Part shown: piece after piece, positions 16,724 through 24,544 of the stretch | Layout of the letters: the number at the start of each line of letters is the position of its first letter | Position numbering within the stretch: the first letter of the stretch is position 1 | Assembly: GCA_963708425.1 (NCBI GenBank) | Contig: OY970206.1 | Span: 558,001 to 622,000, forward strand | Length of the DNA stretch: 64,000 nucleotides | Direction: 5' to 3' | Origin: JACMNW01 sp963708425 | GTDB taxonomy: Bacteria; Pseudomonadota; Alphaproteobacteria; Rhodobacterales; Rhodobacteraceae | The notes under the pieces: generated by a model | Databases searched by the model: none | Told to the model about the DNA's origin: nothing | Seen by the model: the letters and a program-made list of their open reading frames with translations, nothing else | Made by a program: the position numbers and the translations under genes

Positions 16724-17722
16724 ATGCAAATTTCGGACGAAAGACTACGCTCACTGCCAAAGGCAGAGGCCCACGTCCACCTCGAAGGCTGTTTCGACGC
16801 AGACACGCTGGAACGTTGGGCCGCCGAGGCCAATGTGCCAATGCCGCGCCCCAAAGACAGGCTTTTCACCTTTCAGGAACTGACCGATTTTCTGCAATTT
16901 CTGGATTGGGCTTGCGGTCTGGCGAACAGCCAAGACCGTATCGCCGAACTCGCCTATCAATTTTCCCAGCGGTTGGCCAAAGATGGCACCGGTTATGCCG
17001 ACGCGATTATCAATCCAACCCATTGGCACGCTTGGAAAAACCGCCCTAAGGCGCTGATCGAGGCGCTCGATTCCGGCTTTCAGGCCGCAGAACAGGATGG
17101 CCTGCCCCCCGTCGGCCCATGCATCAGCCTGCTTCGGACCCAGACCGCCAATGAGGCCACCGATCTGGTCGAGTTGCTGACCGATTGGCGGCACCCACGC
17201 GTGGTGGCACTTTCGGTCGACGGCAACGAGGCGACGGCTGGCCGCACCGGGCCAAAATTCGCCGAAGCGTTCGCCCGCGCCGGACGCGCCGGTCTGAAAC
17301 GTACCATGCATGCCGGCGAATCCAGCGGGCCAGAGGGCGTGCGCGATGCCGTCGAACTTCTCGGTGCCGACCGGATCGATCACGGCGTTCGCGCCATCGA
17401 GGATGTCAGCGTTGTCGATCTGCTTGTGGCGAAAGGCATCCCGCTGGGCATCTGCCCAACATCGAACCTCACGCTTGGGGTCTACCCCTCCATCGGCCAA
17501 CACCCGGTTGAGAAATTACGTCAGGCAGGTGTGCGGTTCTCGCTCAACACCGATGATCCCGGCTTACTCGGCACCGATCTGCCGTCGGAATACAGTCTGG
17601 TGGCAGCCAGTTTCGGTTGGGACGACAGCACTCTGAAACAGGTGGCGCGAACCTCAATCGAAGCAAGCTTTGCCAATGCCGACCTCAAATCCGGCCTTCT
17701 GCAACAGCTGGCGCGCTGGTAG
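16724..17722 (+). CDS. add: Adenosine deaminase family protein
   Basis: Zinc amidohydrolase that deaminates adenosine (some relatives use adenine). 332 residues. Zn and catalytic motifs in order: KAEAHVHLEG, TMHAGESSGPEGV, RIDHGVRAIED and FSLNTDDPGLLGTDL. GGAG precedes ATG 16724. The gene sits between intact ilvC and a decayed second copy of the ilvC 3' end, which suggests it came in with, or was moved by, a recombination event. A run of seven T after CCGctcttCGG just past the stop may act as a weak terminator. Adenosine versus adenine specificity cannot be decided by eye. Confidence 0.9.
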   Translation: MQISDERLRSLPKAEAHVHLEGCFDADTLERWAAEANVPMPRPKDRLFTFQELTDFLQFLDWACGLANSQDRIAELAYQFSQRLAKDGTGYADAIINPTHWHAWKNRPKALIEALDSGFQAAEQDGLPPVGPCISLLRTQTANEATDLVELLTDWRHPRVVALSVDGNEATAGRTGPKFAEAFARAGRAGLKRTMHAGESSGPEGVRDAVELLGADRIDHGVRAIEDVSVVDLLVAKGIPLGICPTSNLTLGVYPSIGQHPVEKLRQAGVRFSLNTDDPGLLGTDLPSEYSLVAASFGWDDSTLKQVARTSIEASFANADLKSGLLQQLARW

Positions 17723-17741
17723 TCCGCTCTTCGGTTTTTTT

Positions 17742-17821
17742 CCCGCCGGATCGACAACGAACACCAGATCGAAAAAGTCGGCGGAAAACTCCGCGCCATA
17801 TGGTCGACAAAGCACGGAACT
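17742..17821 (+). pseudogene. Decayed partial copy of the ilvC 3' end
   Basis: 80 bases align to ilvC 16473-16530 (55 of 58 identical) and then to 16556-16577 (20 of 22 identical); 25 bases are missing in between, which breaks the frame. The similarity stops at the first base of the ilvC stop codon. It is a non-coding relic located just after the adenosine deaminase gene, in the same orientation as ilvC. Confidence 0.9.
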
Positions 17822-17846
17822 GATCCGTTAAAGGCCGCTTACTCAC

Positions 17847-17880
17847 AGCATTGGGCGGAAAGCTAGTTTCCGCCCATGCT
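17847..17880. repeat. Strong inverted repeat after the ilvC relic
   Basis: GGGCGGAAA pairs perfectly with TTTCCGCCC across a five-base loop (GCTAG), extended by AGCAT/ATGCT with one bulged T. There is no T tract. It could end transcription toward the methyltransferase gene, or be the edge of an inserted segment. Confidence 0.6.
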
Positions 17881-17958
17881 ACGCCAATGACGTCGACAAT
17901 ACTTTACAATTCGAGTGGCCAGTTTTATCCCGGCAAGAAACAACAATGCGTGGGTAGA

Positions 17959-18804
17959 ATGAGTGGTATCAGGTCAAGTGTTTTTCGGCGCGCCAACTTT
18001 GTCCTAACCGCACTAGGGGTGCGAAAAAAGGGCTTCTATACACCCTACAACTACTTGGACGCGGTCGCTTCAGGTGCTCCACCGTTTCAGGAAGTCTTTG
18101 ATCTTTTCGGCGAGAGTAAGCCGGCATTCAATGACTTTCTATCCGTCATGAATTCGCACGAACGGCATTATATGAATAGCCGTAACGGGGCAATATCGCC
18201 GAACTGGTCATCCTCTTTTTTGTCCCGCCTTGATGCCGCCACCATCTATTCGGCAGTTGCACATTTCAAGCCGGACCGCATTGTCGAGATCGGTTCCGGA
18301 AACTCCACGATGTTCATGTCGCGGGCGATTTTCGATCATGGGCTTGGCACAAAAATGCGGTGCATAGATCCTAAACCCCGGATTGACATTGATAAACTTC
18401 CTATTCAGATTGACCAGCGCGTGCTGTCTTTGGATGATGTGGCGCAGATTGCAACACTCAGCGCCGGGGACATCCTGTTTGTCGACAGCAGCCATATCTT
18501 ACAACCGGATTTCGACGTCGACATCATCCTGAACCGCATCATGCCCCGCCTTGCGCCGGGCGTTCTGGTGCATTTTCACGATATATTCTTGCCGTTTCCC
18601 TACCCTGCTTCGTGGAAAGGCTATCGTTTCAACGAACAGAACGGCCTGATCAGTTGGTTATTAAGCGGCGCTGTAGAGCCGCTATTTGCCAGCCACTTCG
18701 TCTGGCGCGAAATGCAGATTGAACTAAACGCCGTCTGCAAATCGTTTCCGCTGAACACAACCGCCAATGGCGGTAGCCTTTGGCTAAGAATGAAGGCGCG
18801 CTAG
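17959..18804 (+). CDS. Class I SAM-dependent methyltransferase-like protein
   Basis: About 281 residues. The SAM-binding motif I is IVEIGSGNSTMFMSRAIFDHG, an acidic residue follows in MRCIDPKPRID, then ILFVDSSHIL and VLVHFHDIFLPF, the pattern of Methyltransf_24-type proteins linked to surface polysaccharide or small-molecule modification. The start is uncertain: ATG 17959 gives the compact MSGIRSSVFRRANF N-terminus; ATG 17887 is possible; neither has a good ribosome binding site. Base composition is more AT-rich than in neighbouring core genes, and the gene lies between relics of ilvC and glmM, so horizontal acquisition is likely. Confidence 0.7.
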   Translation: MSGIRSSVFRRANFVLTALGVRKKGFYTPYNYLDAVASGAPPFQEVFDLFGESKPAFNDFLSVMNSHERHYMNSRNGAISPNWSSSFLSRLDAATIYSAVAHFKPDRIVEIGSGNSTMFMSRAIFDHGLGTKMRCIDPKPRIDIDKLPIQIDQRVLSLDDVAQIATLSAGDILFVDSSHILQPDFDVDIILNRIMPRLAPGVLVHFHDIFLPFPYPASWKGYRFNEQNGLISWLLSGAVEPLFASHFVWREMQIELNAVCKSFPLNTTANGGSLWLRMKAR

Positions 18805-18816
18805 GCCGCTATTCGA

Positions 18817-18988
18817 CCTAAACCGCCGCCTGAACGGCATCAACAATGCCTTCCATCACTTAGGCCAACACCGCCTAGTGCTCTCATTGCGCCTTCACCC
18901 GCACCAAGTGCGCTCCAATCGCAGGCCACGCCCTTGCAGAAACCACTACAACCCACGGCTGAACATCACTGTTGCCACCAATGCGCCT
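18817..18988 (-). pseudogene. Decayed partial copy of the glmM 3' end
   Basis: Two blocks match the minus-strand glmM gene. 18817-18912 aligns with the glmM C-terminal end from the stop codon at 20188 (about 43 of the first 53 bases identical). 18913-18987 aligns with 20620-20694 (about 61 of 75 identical). Roughly 335 bases of glmM are deleted between the blocks, and stops and frameshifts abound. The homology begins at the stop codon. It is more decayed than the ilvC relic, which suggests a different time or donor. Confidence 0.85.
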
Positions 18989-19144
18989 CCGCGGCCCAAT
19001 ACGCGCCAATGCCGCGATAGCTCCACCGCGGCATACTTCCGCCATTTTGTTTTGATCCAATTAAACAGCGCCAAACGAATTCTGCTTCCTACAATATCAG
19101 GCATCAGCTACGCTCCGGTCGGCAGAGATGTGGAATTATCTGTG

Positions 19145-20059
19145 ATGACGTCACGCTTACAATCCGATTTAGGGAGACGCAACGGCAGCGTAGATGCGAT
19201 GCGGCTAATCGCAGCCGCAGGTATCGTCTGGTTTCATGCAGACGCGTGGGGGAAGACGATAAGCTACTCTGCACTTAGCCTATTCATTGTGTTCCTGATT
19301 GTGTTGCCACTACAGCGCCCGTGGTCCGGCAGCTTTGCAAGCTATATATGGGATCGGGCTGACAGGCTTCTGCGCCCTTGGTTGATCTGGTCATTGTTTT
19401 ATGCAGTCCTCAAAGTTTTTCAGGCTATCGAGCAAGGACATCCAATAATAACAGAGTTTGGCTGGCCAATGTTGGTAATAGGAACGATGACCCACCTTTG
19501 GTTTTTGCCGTTCGGATTTATCTGTTCGATTGCTGCATTCTGGCTCGTCAGACACTTGAAAAGCAGGTCAGGCTTGACCTTGTCTGTTCTGGTGCTTTTG
19601 GCCTTAGTGAGCGTTCCTGTCAGTGTGGTAACACTCAATAGCGGATTAACCACACCAATGGCCCAGTGGTGTTACGGACTACCGGCTGTATTGTTCGCAT
19701 TAGCAATTCATTTTGCAAATCTCGATCCAAGAAAGCTGTTATATGTTGCACTGGCAACGGCTCTTAGTTGGCTTTTGGTCATTGCCATTACCGATCAGAC
19801 GCTGGATGCGGCCTCATTACTTCTTGGCATAAACGCAGCCATTTTTGTCCTTGCTTCCCCCACGATTTCGCAGCCTTGGACGCGTTGGGCGGCTACTATA
19901 GCTATGCCGGTATATCTTTCTCACCCAATATTTTTATCGCTCGTCCACGGCAAGCCTGGCTTTGAAAACGGCGCCGTCGCCGCGATTGCGGCCATTTTAC
20001 TTAGTATGGCTCTAGGGACCTTGATCCTCAAATTGGGTTGGGCACGTTGGCTTACTTAG
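19145..20059 (+). CDS. Acyltransferase 3-family membrane protein
   Basis: About 304 residues with eight to ten hydrophobic spans. The N-terminus SVDAMRLIAAAGIVWFHADAWG carries the R-x10-H arrangement of the acyltransferase 3 family (OafA/NodX type), and the C-terminal AMPVYLSHPIFLSLVHG segment also fits. Members acetylate or acylate surface sugars from the cytoplasmic side. ATG 19145 is chosen because it begins just before the family motif; the longer upstream frame is made of glmM-relic sequence. AT-richer than its surroundings (26 GC of 60 in 19441-19500). Together with the methyltransferase it suggests surface-glycan modification. Confidence 0.8.
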   Translation: MTSRLQSDLGRRNGSVDAMRLIAAAGIVWFHADAWGKTISYSALSLFIVFLIVLPLQRPWSGSFASYIWDRADRLLRPWLIWSLFYAVLKVFQAIEQGHPIITEFGWPMLVIGTMTHLWFLPFGFICSIAAFWLVRHLKSRSGLTLSVLVLLALVSVPVSVVTLNSGLTTPMAQWCYGLPAVLFALAIHFANLDPRKLLYVALATALSWLLVIAITDQTLDAASLLLGINAAIFVLASPTISQPWTRWAATIAMPVYLSHPIFLSLVHGKPGFENGAVAAIAAILLSMALGTLILKLGWARWLT

Positions 20060-20187
20060 GTTTGGCCTCGCAATAATCAAAACGATTTGGGAAGCGGCTG
20101 AATTTCAGACACCGTTAGATCGTTCTCCTGCGCGCCCGAGATAACACACTTTAAATCAATCGCAGATGGCATTTTGTAAATCACAAC

Positions 20188-21531
20188 CTAAACTGCCGCC
20201 TGCACCGCATCAACGATGCCATCCACCACGTCAACCAACAACCCCTCATCCTCACATTCCGCCATCACCCGCACCAAAGGCTCGGTGCCCGAATTCCGGA
20301 TCAACAGCCGCCCCTTGCCCGCTAACCGCACCTCTGATGCCGCAATAATCGCCTTCACCGACGCGGCTTCCAGCGGTGCCGACCCCGCCCCGTACCGCAC
20401 ATTCTTCAACATCTGCGGCACCGTCTCAAAACTCTGCGTCAACGCCGACGCCGGCTTTCCAGTGCGCGCCATTTCCGCCAGAAACTGCAACCCCGCGATC
20501 AAACCATCCCCGGTGGTCGCATAATCGGTCATCACGATATGCCCCGATTGTTCGCCCCCCAGATTGAAGCCCCCCTCACGCATCCGTTCAACAACATAAC
20601 GGTCCCCCACCGCCGTGCGTTCCAACCGCAAGCCACGCCCTTCCAGAAACCGCTCAAGCCCAAGGTTGGACATCACGGTTGCCACCAGCGCGCCACCCTG
20701 CAATCGCCCCTCATCGGCCCAGCGACCAGCCATCAACGCCATGATCTGGTCGCCGTCCGCCACCTTGCCATGTTCATCCAGGATCATTACGCGGTCCGCA
20801 TCACCGTCCAGACTGATGCCCACATGCGCGCCATGCGTGACCACGGCTTCGGCGGCGGTTTCGGTATGGGTCGATCCGCAACGATGATTGATGTTGGTGC
20901 CATTCGGCGACACCCCGACCGAGATCACCTCTGCGCCCAATTCCCAAAGCACATCCGGTGCCGCGCGGTAGGCGGCCCCATTGGCACAATCAATCACCAC
21001 CTTCAGCCCATCAAGCCGCAACCCGGCGGGAAACGTCGTTTTAGCATATTCCTGATAGCGCCCTCTGCCATCGTCAATCCGTTTGGCCCGACCGATGTTT
21101 TCGGGCTGGGCGGGCGCGATATCACCGTCCAACATCGCCTCAATCTCGGCTTCCGCCTCATCCGACAGCTTAAATCCGTCCGGGCCGAAGAACTTGATGC
21201 CGTTATCGTGGTGCGGGTTGTGGCTGGCCGAAATCATCACCCCCAAATCAGCGCGCATCGACCGGGTCAGAAAGCCAACAGCCGGCGTCGGGATTGGCCC
21301 CAGCAACAGCACATTCATGCCGGTGCTGGTCAGCCCCGCCGTCAGCGCGTTTTCCAGCATGTAACCCGACAGCCGCGTATCCTTGCCAATCACCACCCGG
21401 TGCGCAGATGACCCGTCACGGCGAAAATACCGCCCCGCCGCCGCCCCAAGACGCAAGGCCATGTCGGCCGTCATCGGATAGGTATTGGCCCGACCGCGCA
21501 CACCATCGGTGCCAAACAGCTTTCTCGTCAT
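20188..21531 (-). CDS. glmM: Phosphoglucosamine mutase
   Basis: Converts glucosamine-6-phosphate to glucosamine-1-phosphate for UDP-GlcNAc and peptidoglycan synthesis. 447 residues, the usual length. It starts MTRKLFGTDGVRG. The phosphoserine loop is VMISASHNPHHDNGIKFFG, the metal loop is SLDGDADRVMILD, the sugar loop is LGGEQSGHI and the phosphate loop is LIRNSGTEPLVRVM. Its ATG overlaps the folP stop (ATGA), so the two are coupled. A decayed copy of its 3' end lies at 18817-18988. Confidence 0.98.
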   Translation of the reverse strand: MTRKLFGTDGVRGRANTYPMTADMALRLGAAAGRYFRRDGSSAHRVVIGKDTRLSGYMLENALTAGLTSTGMNVLLLGPIPTPAVGFLTRSMRADLGVMISASHNPHHDNGIKFFGPDGFKLSDEAEAEIEAMLDGDIAPAQPENIGRAKRIDDGRGRYQEYAKTTFPAGLRLDGLKVVIDCANGAAYRAAPDVLWELGAEVISVGVSPNGTNINHRCGSTHTETAAEAVVTHGAHVGISLDGDADRVMILDEHGKVADGDQIMALMAGRWADEGRLQGGALVATVMSNLGLERFLEGRGLRLERTAVGDRYVVERMREGGFNLGGEQSGHIVMTDYATTGDGLIAGLQFLAEMARTGKPASALTQSFETVPQMLKNVRYGAGSAPLEAASVKAIIAASEVRLAGKGRLLIRNSGTEPLVRVMAECEDEGLLVDVVDGIVDAVQAAV

Positions 21532-22538
21532 CCCGCGTCTCCCACATTTACCGCACGCCACAGCGCAAGTGCCGCCCGCGTCTCACCCACATCATGCACT
21601 CGCAAAATCTGCGCACCTTGTGCCACGGCGCACTGGGCTACGGCAAGCGATCCCGGCAGCCGCGCCTGCGGGTCGTCGGTGCCCGAAATCACCCCGATAA
21701 ACCGCTTGCGCGACGCGCCCAACAACACCGGGCAGCCAAGCCCGTGAAACACCGAAAGCGCCCTGATCAGCGCCAGATTATGGTATTGCGTCTTGCCAAA
21801 ACCGATGCCGGGGTCAATCACAATTCGGTCACGCGGAATGCCTGCCGCTACAGCAAATTCAACCTTTTGTGCAAGAAAATCATAGACGTCCAGCACAACA
21901 TCGCCGTAGCGCGGATCGTCCTGCATGTCCGCCGGAGCACCCTTGGCATGCATCAACACAACTGGCGCACCGCTGCGCACAGCCACTCCCGCCAAAGCCG
22001 CATCGTACCCTAAAGCCGCAACATCATTCACGATATTGGCCCCCGCCTCGAGCGCCGCAGTTGCTACATCAGCCTTACGAGTATCAATCGAAATCGCAGT
22101 GGAAACGCCCGCCGCCCGTAATCCTGCAATCACCGGCGATGTGCGCGAAATTTCTTCACCAGATGCCACGTCAACTGCGCCCGGCCTGGTACTTTCGCCG
22201 CCAATATCAATGATATCTGCCAGCCCGGCCATCGCTTGGCCTGCATTCAGCGCGGCGTCGCGCGTCAAGAACCGCCCGCCGTCGGAAAAACTGTCCGGTG
22301 TTAGGTTCAAGATACCCATGATGCGCGGTCGGTTCATCGCCAACCCGGCAAAATCGGCACGCGGCGTGCTTAACGCCAATCGCTGTTCGGCAGTCAGGTC
22401 GGCTATATCGCCCAAACGAGGGCTCCGCCCGCGTTCTAAAATCTCAACCCGATCAAACCAGCACCAGCCACCGGCCAGCGACAACGCAGTCGCCGGGCGC
22501 GCGGCATCCGTCATGGCGATGGGGCGGATGTAAATCAT
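21528..22538 (-). CDS. folP: Dihydropteroate synthase
   Basis: Joins hydroxymethyl-dihydropterin diphosphate with p-aminobenzoate in folate synthesis; cytoplasmic. 336 residues, longer at the N-terminus than E. coli FolP, as in Rhodobacter relatives. Signatures: IMGILNLTPDSFSDGG, IDIGGESTRPGA, IVNDVAAL, VLMHAKG, IDPGIGFGKT and LLGASRKRFIG. It is between folB and glmM, all on the minus strand. ATG 22538 (MIYIRPIAM) is kept because a YIRP-type start is shared by relatives as I recall them. Confidence 0.97.
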   Translation of the reverse strand: MIYIRPIAMTDAARPATALSLAGGWCWFDRVEILERGRSPRLGDIADLTAEQRLALSTPRADFAGLAMNRPRIMGILNLTPDSFSDGGRFLTRDAALNAGQAMAGLADIIDIGGESTRPGAVDVASGEEISRTSPVIAGLRAAGVSTAISIDTRKADVATAALEAGANIVNDVAALGYDAALAGVAVRSGAPVVLMHAKGAPADMQDDPRYGDVVLDVYDFLAQKVEFAVAAGIPRDRIVIDPGIGFGKTQYHNLALIRALSVFHGLGCPVLLGASRKRFIGVISGTDDPQARLPGSLAVAQCAVAQGAQILRVHDVGETRAALALWRAVNVGDAG

Positions 22539-22586
22539 AGGCCGGGAATTAGGCCCAAGCCCCAGCAGTTGGCAAGCCCCGCGCGT

Positions 22587-23495
22587 TCAGGCGCGCACCA
22601 CCGGCACGCGGCTTCCCGCCGGAAGTGTCACATCGCCGTGAACGATCAGCCGGGTGGCGGCAACCGTTTCGGCCAGCCAAAGTGCCAGCGCCACCGCGTC
22701 GCGCGATTGCGGGCCATCCACCGCGTCCAGCACCAGTTTCGATGGGGCCCAGACAATCATCTGGCGGTGCTTCATCGCCCAGTCAATTTCCGTTCGGGTC
22801 GATACCACTACGCAACGCGGGTCGCGCGCCGCCAGAACCCAGGCATTTTGTTCAATGCCCAGCAGGTCAATACGGCGCTGCGTCGGCTTGTGCCCGGTCT
22901 GCGGCAAGGCCATATCAAGCGGCCCAACGGTTAAGATCACTGGCAACTCGGTCGCTTGCCAAGCATCCAGCCGCGCCTCCAAATCAGCCGCAGCAATGGT
23001 TGGATTGTCCAGGTGAACAACCAATGGATGCAGCGCGCCCTCTTCCCCGTCTACGCCACTGGCACGCACTCCCGCCTCGGCGCGACTGCGTACGATCTCT
23101 ACCCCCAAGGCATAGGGACCGATGTCCAGCTTTTCGATCCGTACGAAAACCCGCATCGCCTGGGGTTCGGCCAATATCCGTTCGGCAACCCGTTCTGCCA
23201 ATGTTTCCAGAAGGTTAAGCCGTTCCGCTGCTAGTTCCGTTGCTATGGCTTCGGTGATCCGATCATACGACAGAATGCGGTCTACATCATCGTCCAACGG
23301 GGCTGGGTTCGGCCGCACCTCGACCACAACGTTGAACTGCACCCGCTGCCGATGGCCGCGTTCTTGTTGAAAGGCGCCGATATCCACCTCGACAACATGG
23401 TTGCGCAAACTGATCCGGTCACGCGGATCGGCCCCCGCCGACGCCACGCTGCGTTCTTCGGGATGGGCAAAGGCAAGCGATATATCGGTGGTCAT
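22587..23495 (-). CDS. folB: Dihydroneopterin aldolase with C-terminal extension
   Basis: 302 residues. About residues 30-140 form the FolB fold (DRISLRNHVVEVDIGAFQQE, ILSYDRITEAI, NLLETLAERVAERIL, VRIEKLDIGP), which cleaves dihydroneopterin to the hydroxymethyl pterin used by FolP downstream. A second half of about 150 residues (from LHPLVVHLDNP) has no folate motif I recognise and begins like a separate alpha/beta domain. GGAG precedes ATG 23495. The fold-plus-extension size appears usual for Rhodobacterales, though I cannot confirm this here. folB-folP-glmM form a likely operon. Confidence 0.9.
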   Translation of the reverse strand: MTTDISLAFAHPEERSVASAGADPRDRISLRNHVVEVDIGAFQQERGHRQRVQFNVVVEVRPNPAPLDDDVDRILSYDRITEAIATELAAERLNLLETLAERVAERILAEPQAMRVFVRIEKLDIGPYALGVEIVRSRAEAGVRASGVDGEEGALHPLVVHLDNPTIAAADLEARLDAWQATELPVILTVGPLDMALPQTGHKPTQRRIDLLGIEQNAWVLAARDPRCVVVSTRTEIDWAMKHRQMIVWAPSKLVLDAVDGPQSRDAVALALWLAETVAATRLIVHGDVTLPAGSRVPVVRA

Positions 23496-23654
23496 GGCAG
23501 GCTCCGTCAGCACATCGGGGCGCTGGTCAGCCAAGTCTTAGGGCGCAACGCCTCGCCAGCCATGCCCGAAGGCGGCAGACAAGGCAAGGGACGCGACACG
23601 CGCCCAACATTCCGATACCGCATGCGGCAGTTGGAATGAGCAAGGTTCAACGGG

Positions 23655-24338
23655 TTACGGTTGGCGATAGAACATATGCGCGCCGATCGCGGCTGTGCGT
23701 GGGAAACGGTGCGCCCAACCGGGGCGAACAGCTTTAGAATGGAAATAGGTGGCACCCTCGGTCAAAGCCCGTGGCGCACCATCCAGCATCACCCGCGCAA
23801 TGCGGCCAGCCCGATCAATAGCTCCGCGTTCGCGCATCACATCCTTGTGACCATCGCAGACATAGGAAAACTGACAGCCTTTGCGCCCGCCTTGATTAAC
23901 CACACCGCAAACCGAGCTTGGAAAACGCGGGCTATCCGCACGGTTCAAAATCACTTCAGCAACGGCGAATTGGCCTTTCAGGCTTTCACCGCGTGCCTCA
24001 AAGTACAGTGCCGTAGTCAGGCACTGCCATTCGGCATCGCCCGTGGGCGCAGGTTGGCTGGCCAACCACTCGGCATCGTAGCGCAACAGCGCCACATCGC
24101 CCGCCTTGGCCTTTTTGTTGCCCCGCGCTGCACCTTCTGGGCCCGCTGCCAAATTGGCCAGCTGCTGTTGCGGTATTGCGGCCACGGTTCTGTATTCCGC
24201 GCCGAGCACGGCAGACATTGCCCCCGCCAAATTGGCGGTAGGGTCGTTGGATTGGCTCACCGTCACTTCGGCGAAACCCGCTCCGCTCAGGATGATCAAC
24301 GCCACCGTGGCGCTCGCCCAGATTTGTCGCAAGTTCAT
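23655..24338 (-). CDS. SleB-type cell wall hydrolase
   Basis: A 227-residue exported protein. The N-terminal segment of about 23 residues is a signal peptide (cleavage near GFA-EV). The C-terminal Hydrolase_2/SleB domain contains LTTALYFEARGESLKGQFAV (with the family glutamate), NRADSPRFPSSVCGVV, CQFSYVCDG and ATYFHSKAVRPGWA. It probably cleaves peptidoglycan in the periplasm. A 21-base perfect palindrome lies 154 bases upstream and could be an operator. Confidence 0.92.
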   Translation of the reverse strand: MNLRQIWASATVALIILSGAGFAEVTVSQSNDPTANLAGAMSAVLGAEYRTVAAIPQQQLANLAAGPEGAARGNKKAKAGDVALLRYDAEWLASQPAPTGDAEWQCLTTALYFEARGESLKGQFAVAEVILNRADSPRFPSSVCGVVNQGGRKGCQFSYVCDGHKDVMRERGAIDRAGRIARVMLDGAPRALTEGATYFHSKAVRPGWAHRFPRTAAIGAHMFYRQP

Positions 24339-24491
24339 ATACGTCAGGTCCCGGTTGTTGTCTCATCGTTGCGCGTTCGGACAAGCCGATCAGCAACAAG
24401 GTTGGGGGCTAAAGGACATTGCCGCGGGCGTCCATCCTTGTGACATAATTAGCACACAAAAATGCCATATTTAGGCGGTTTCCCGCCCGAA

Positions 24492-24512
24492 AGTGAATGT
24501 ATTACATTCACT
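24492..24512. promoter_or_regulatory. 21-base perfect palindrome, possible operator
   Basis: AGTGAATGTA followed by one central T and its exact complement TACATTCACT. The region is AT-rich and lies between the end of the PPDK-like gene and the start of the SleB gene, both on the minus strand. It looks like a dimeric regulator site rather than a terminator because the arms are AT-rich and no T tract follows. The regulator is unknown. Confidence 0.5.
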
Positions 24513-24544
24513 ATCGCCCATTACATACTGATAAATAACCATAT

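Noticed and set aside
18878..19144. Upstream extension of the acyltransferase reading frame
   Set aside because: The first part of this stretch is antisense glmM relic and the remainder up to the ATG has no membrane or family features; the start at 19145 fits the acyltransferase motif.
20539..21411. Long plus-strand open frame (290 codons) opposite glmM
   Set aside because: Arg/His/Pro-rich translation typical of the antisense of a GC-rich gene; glmM on the other strand is certain.
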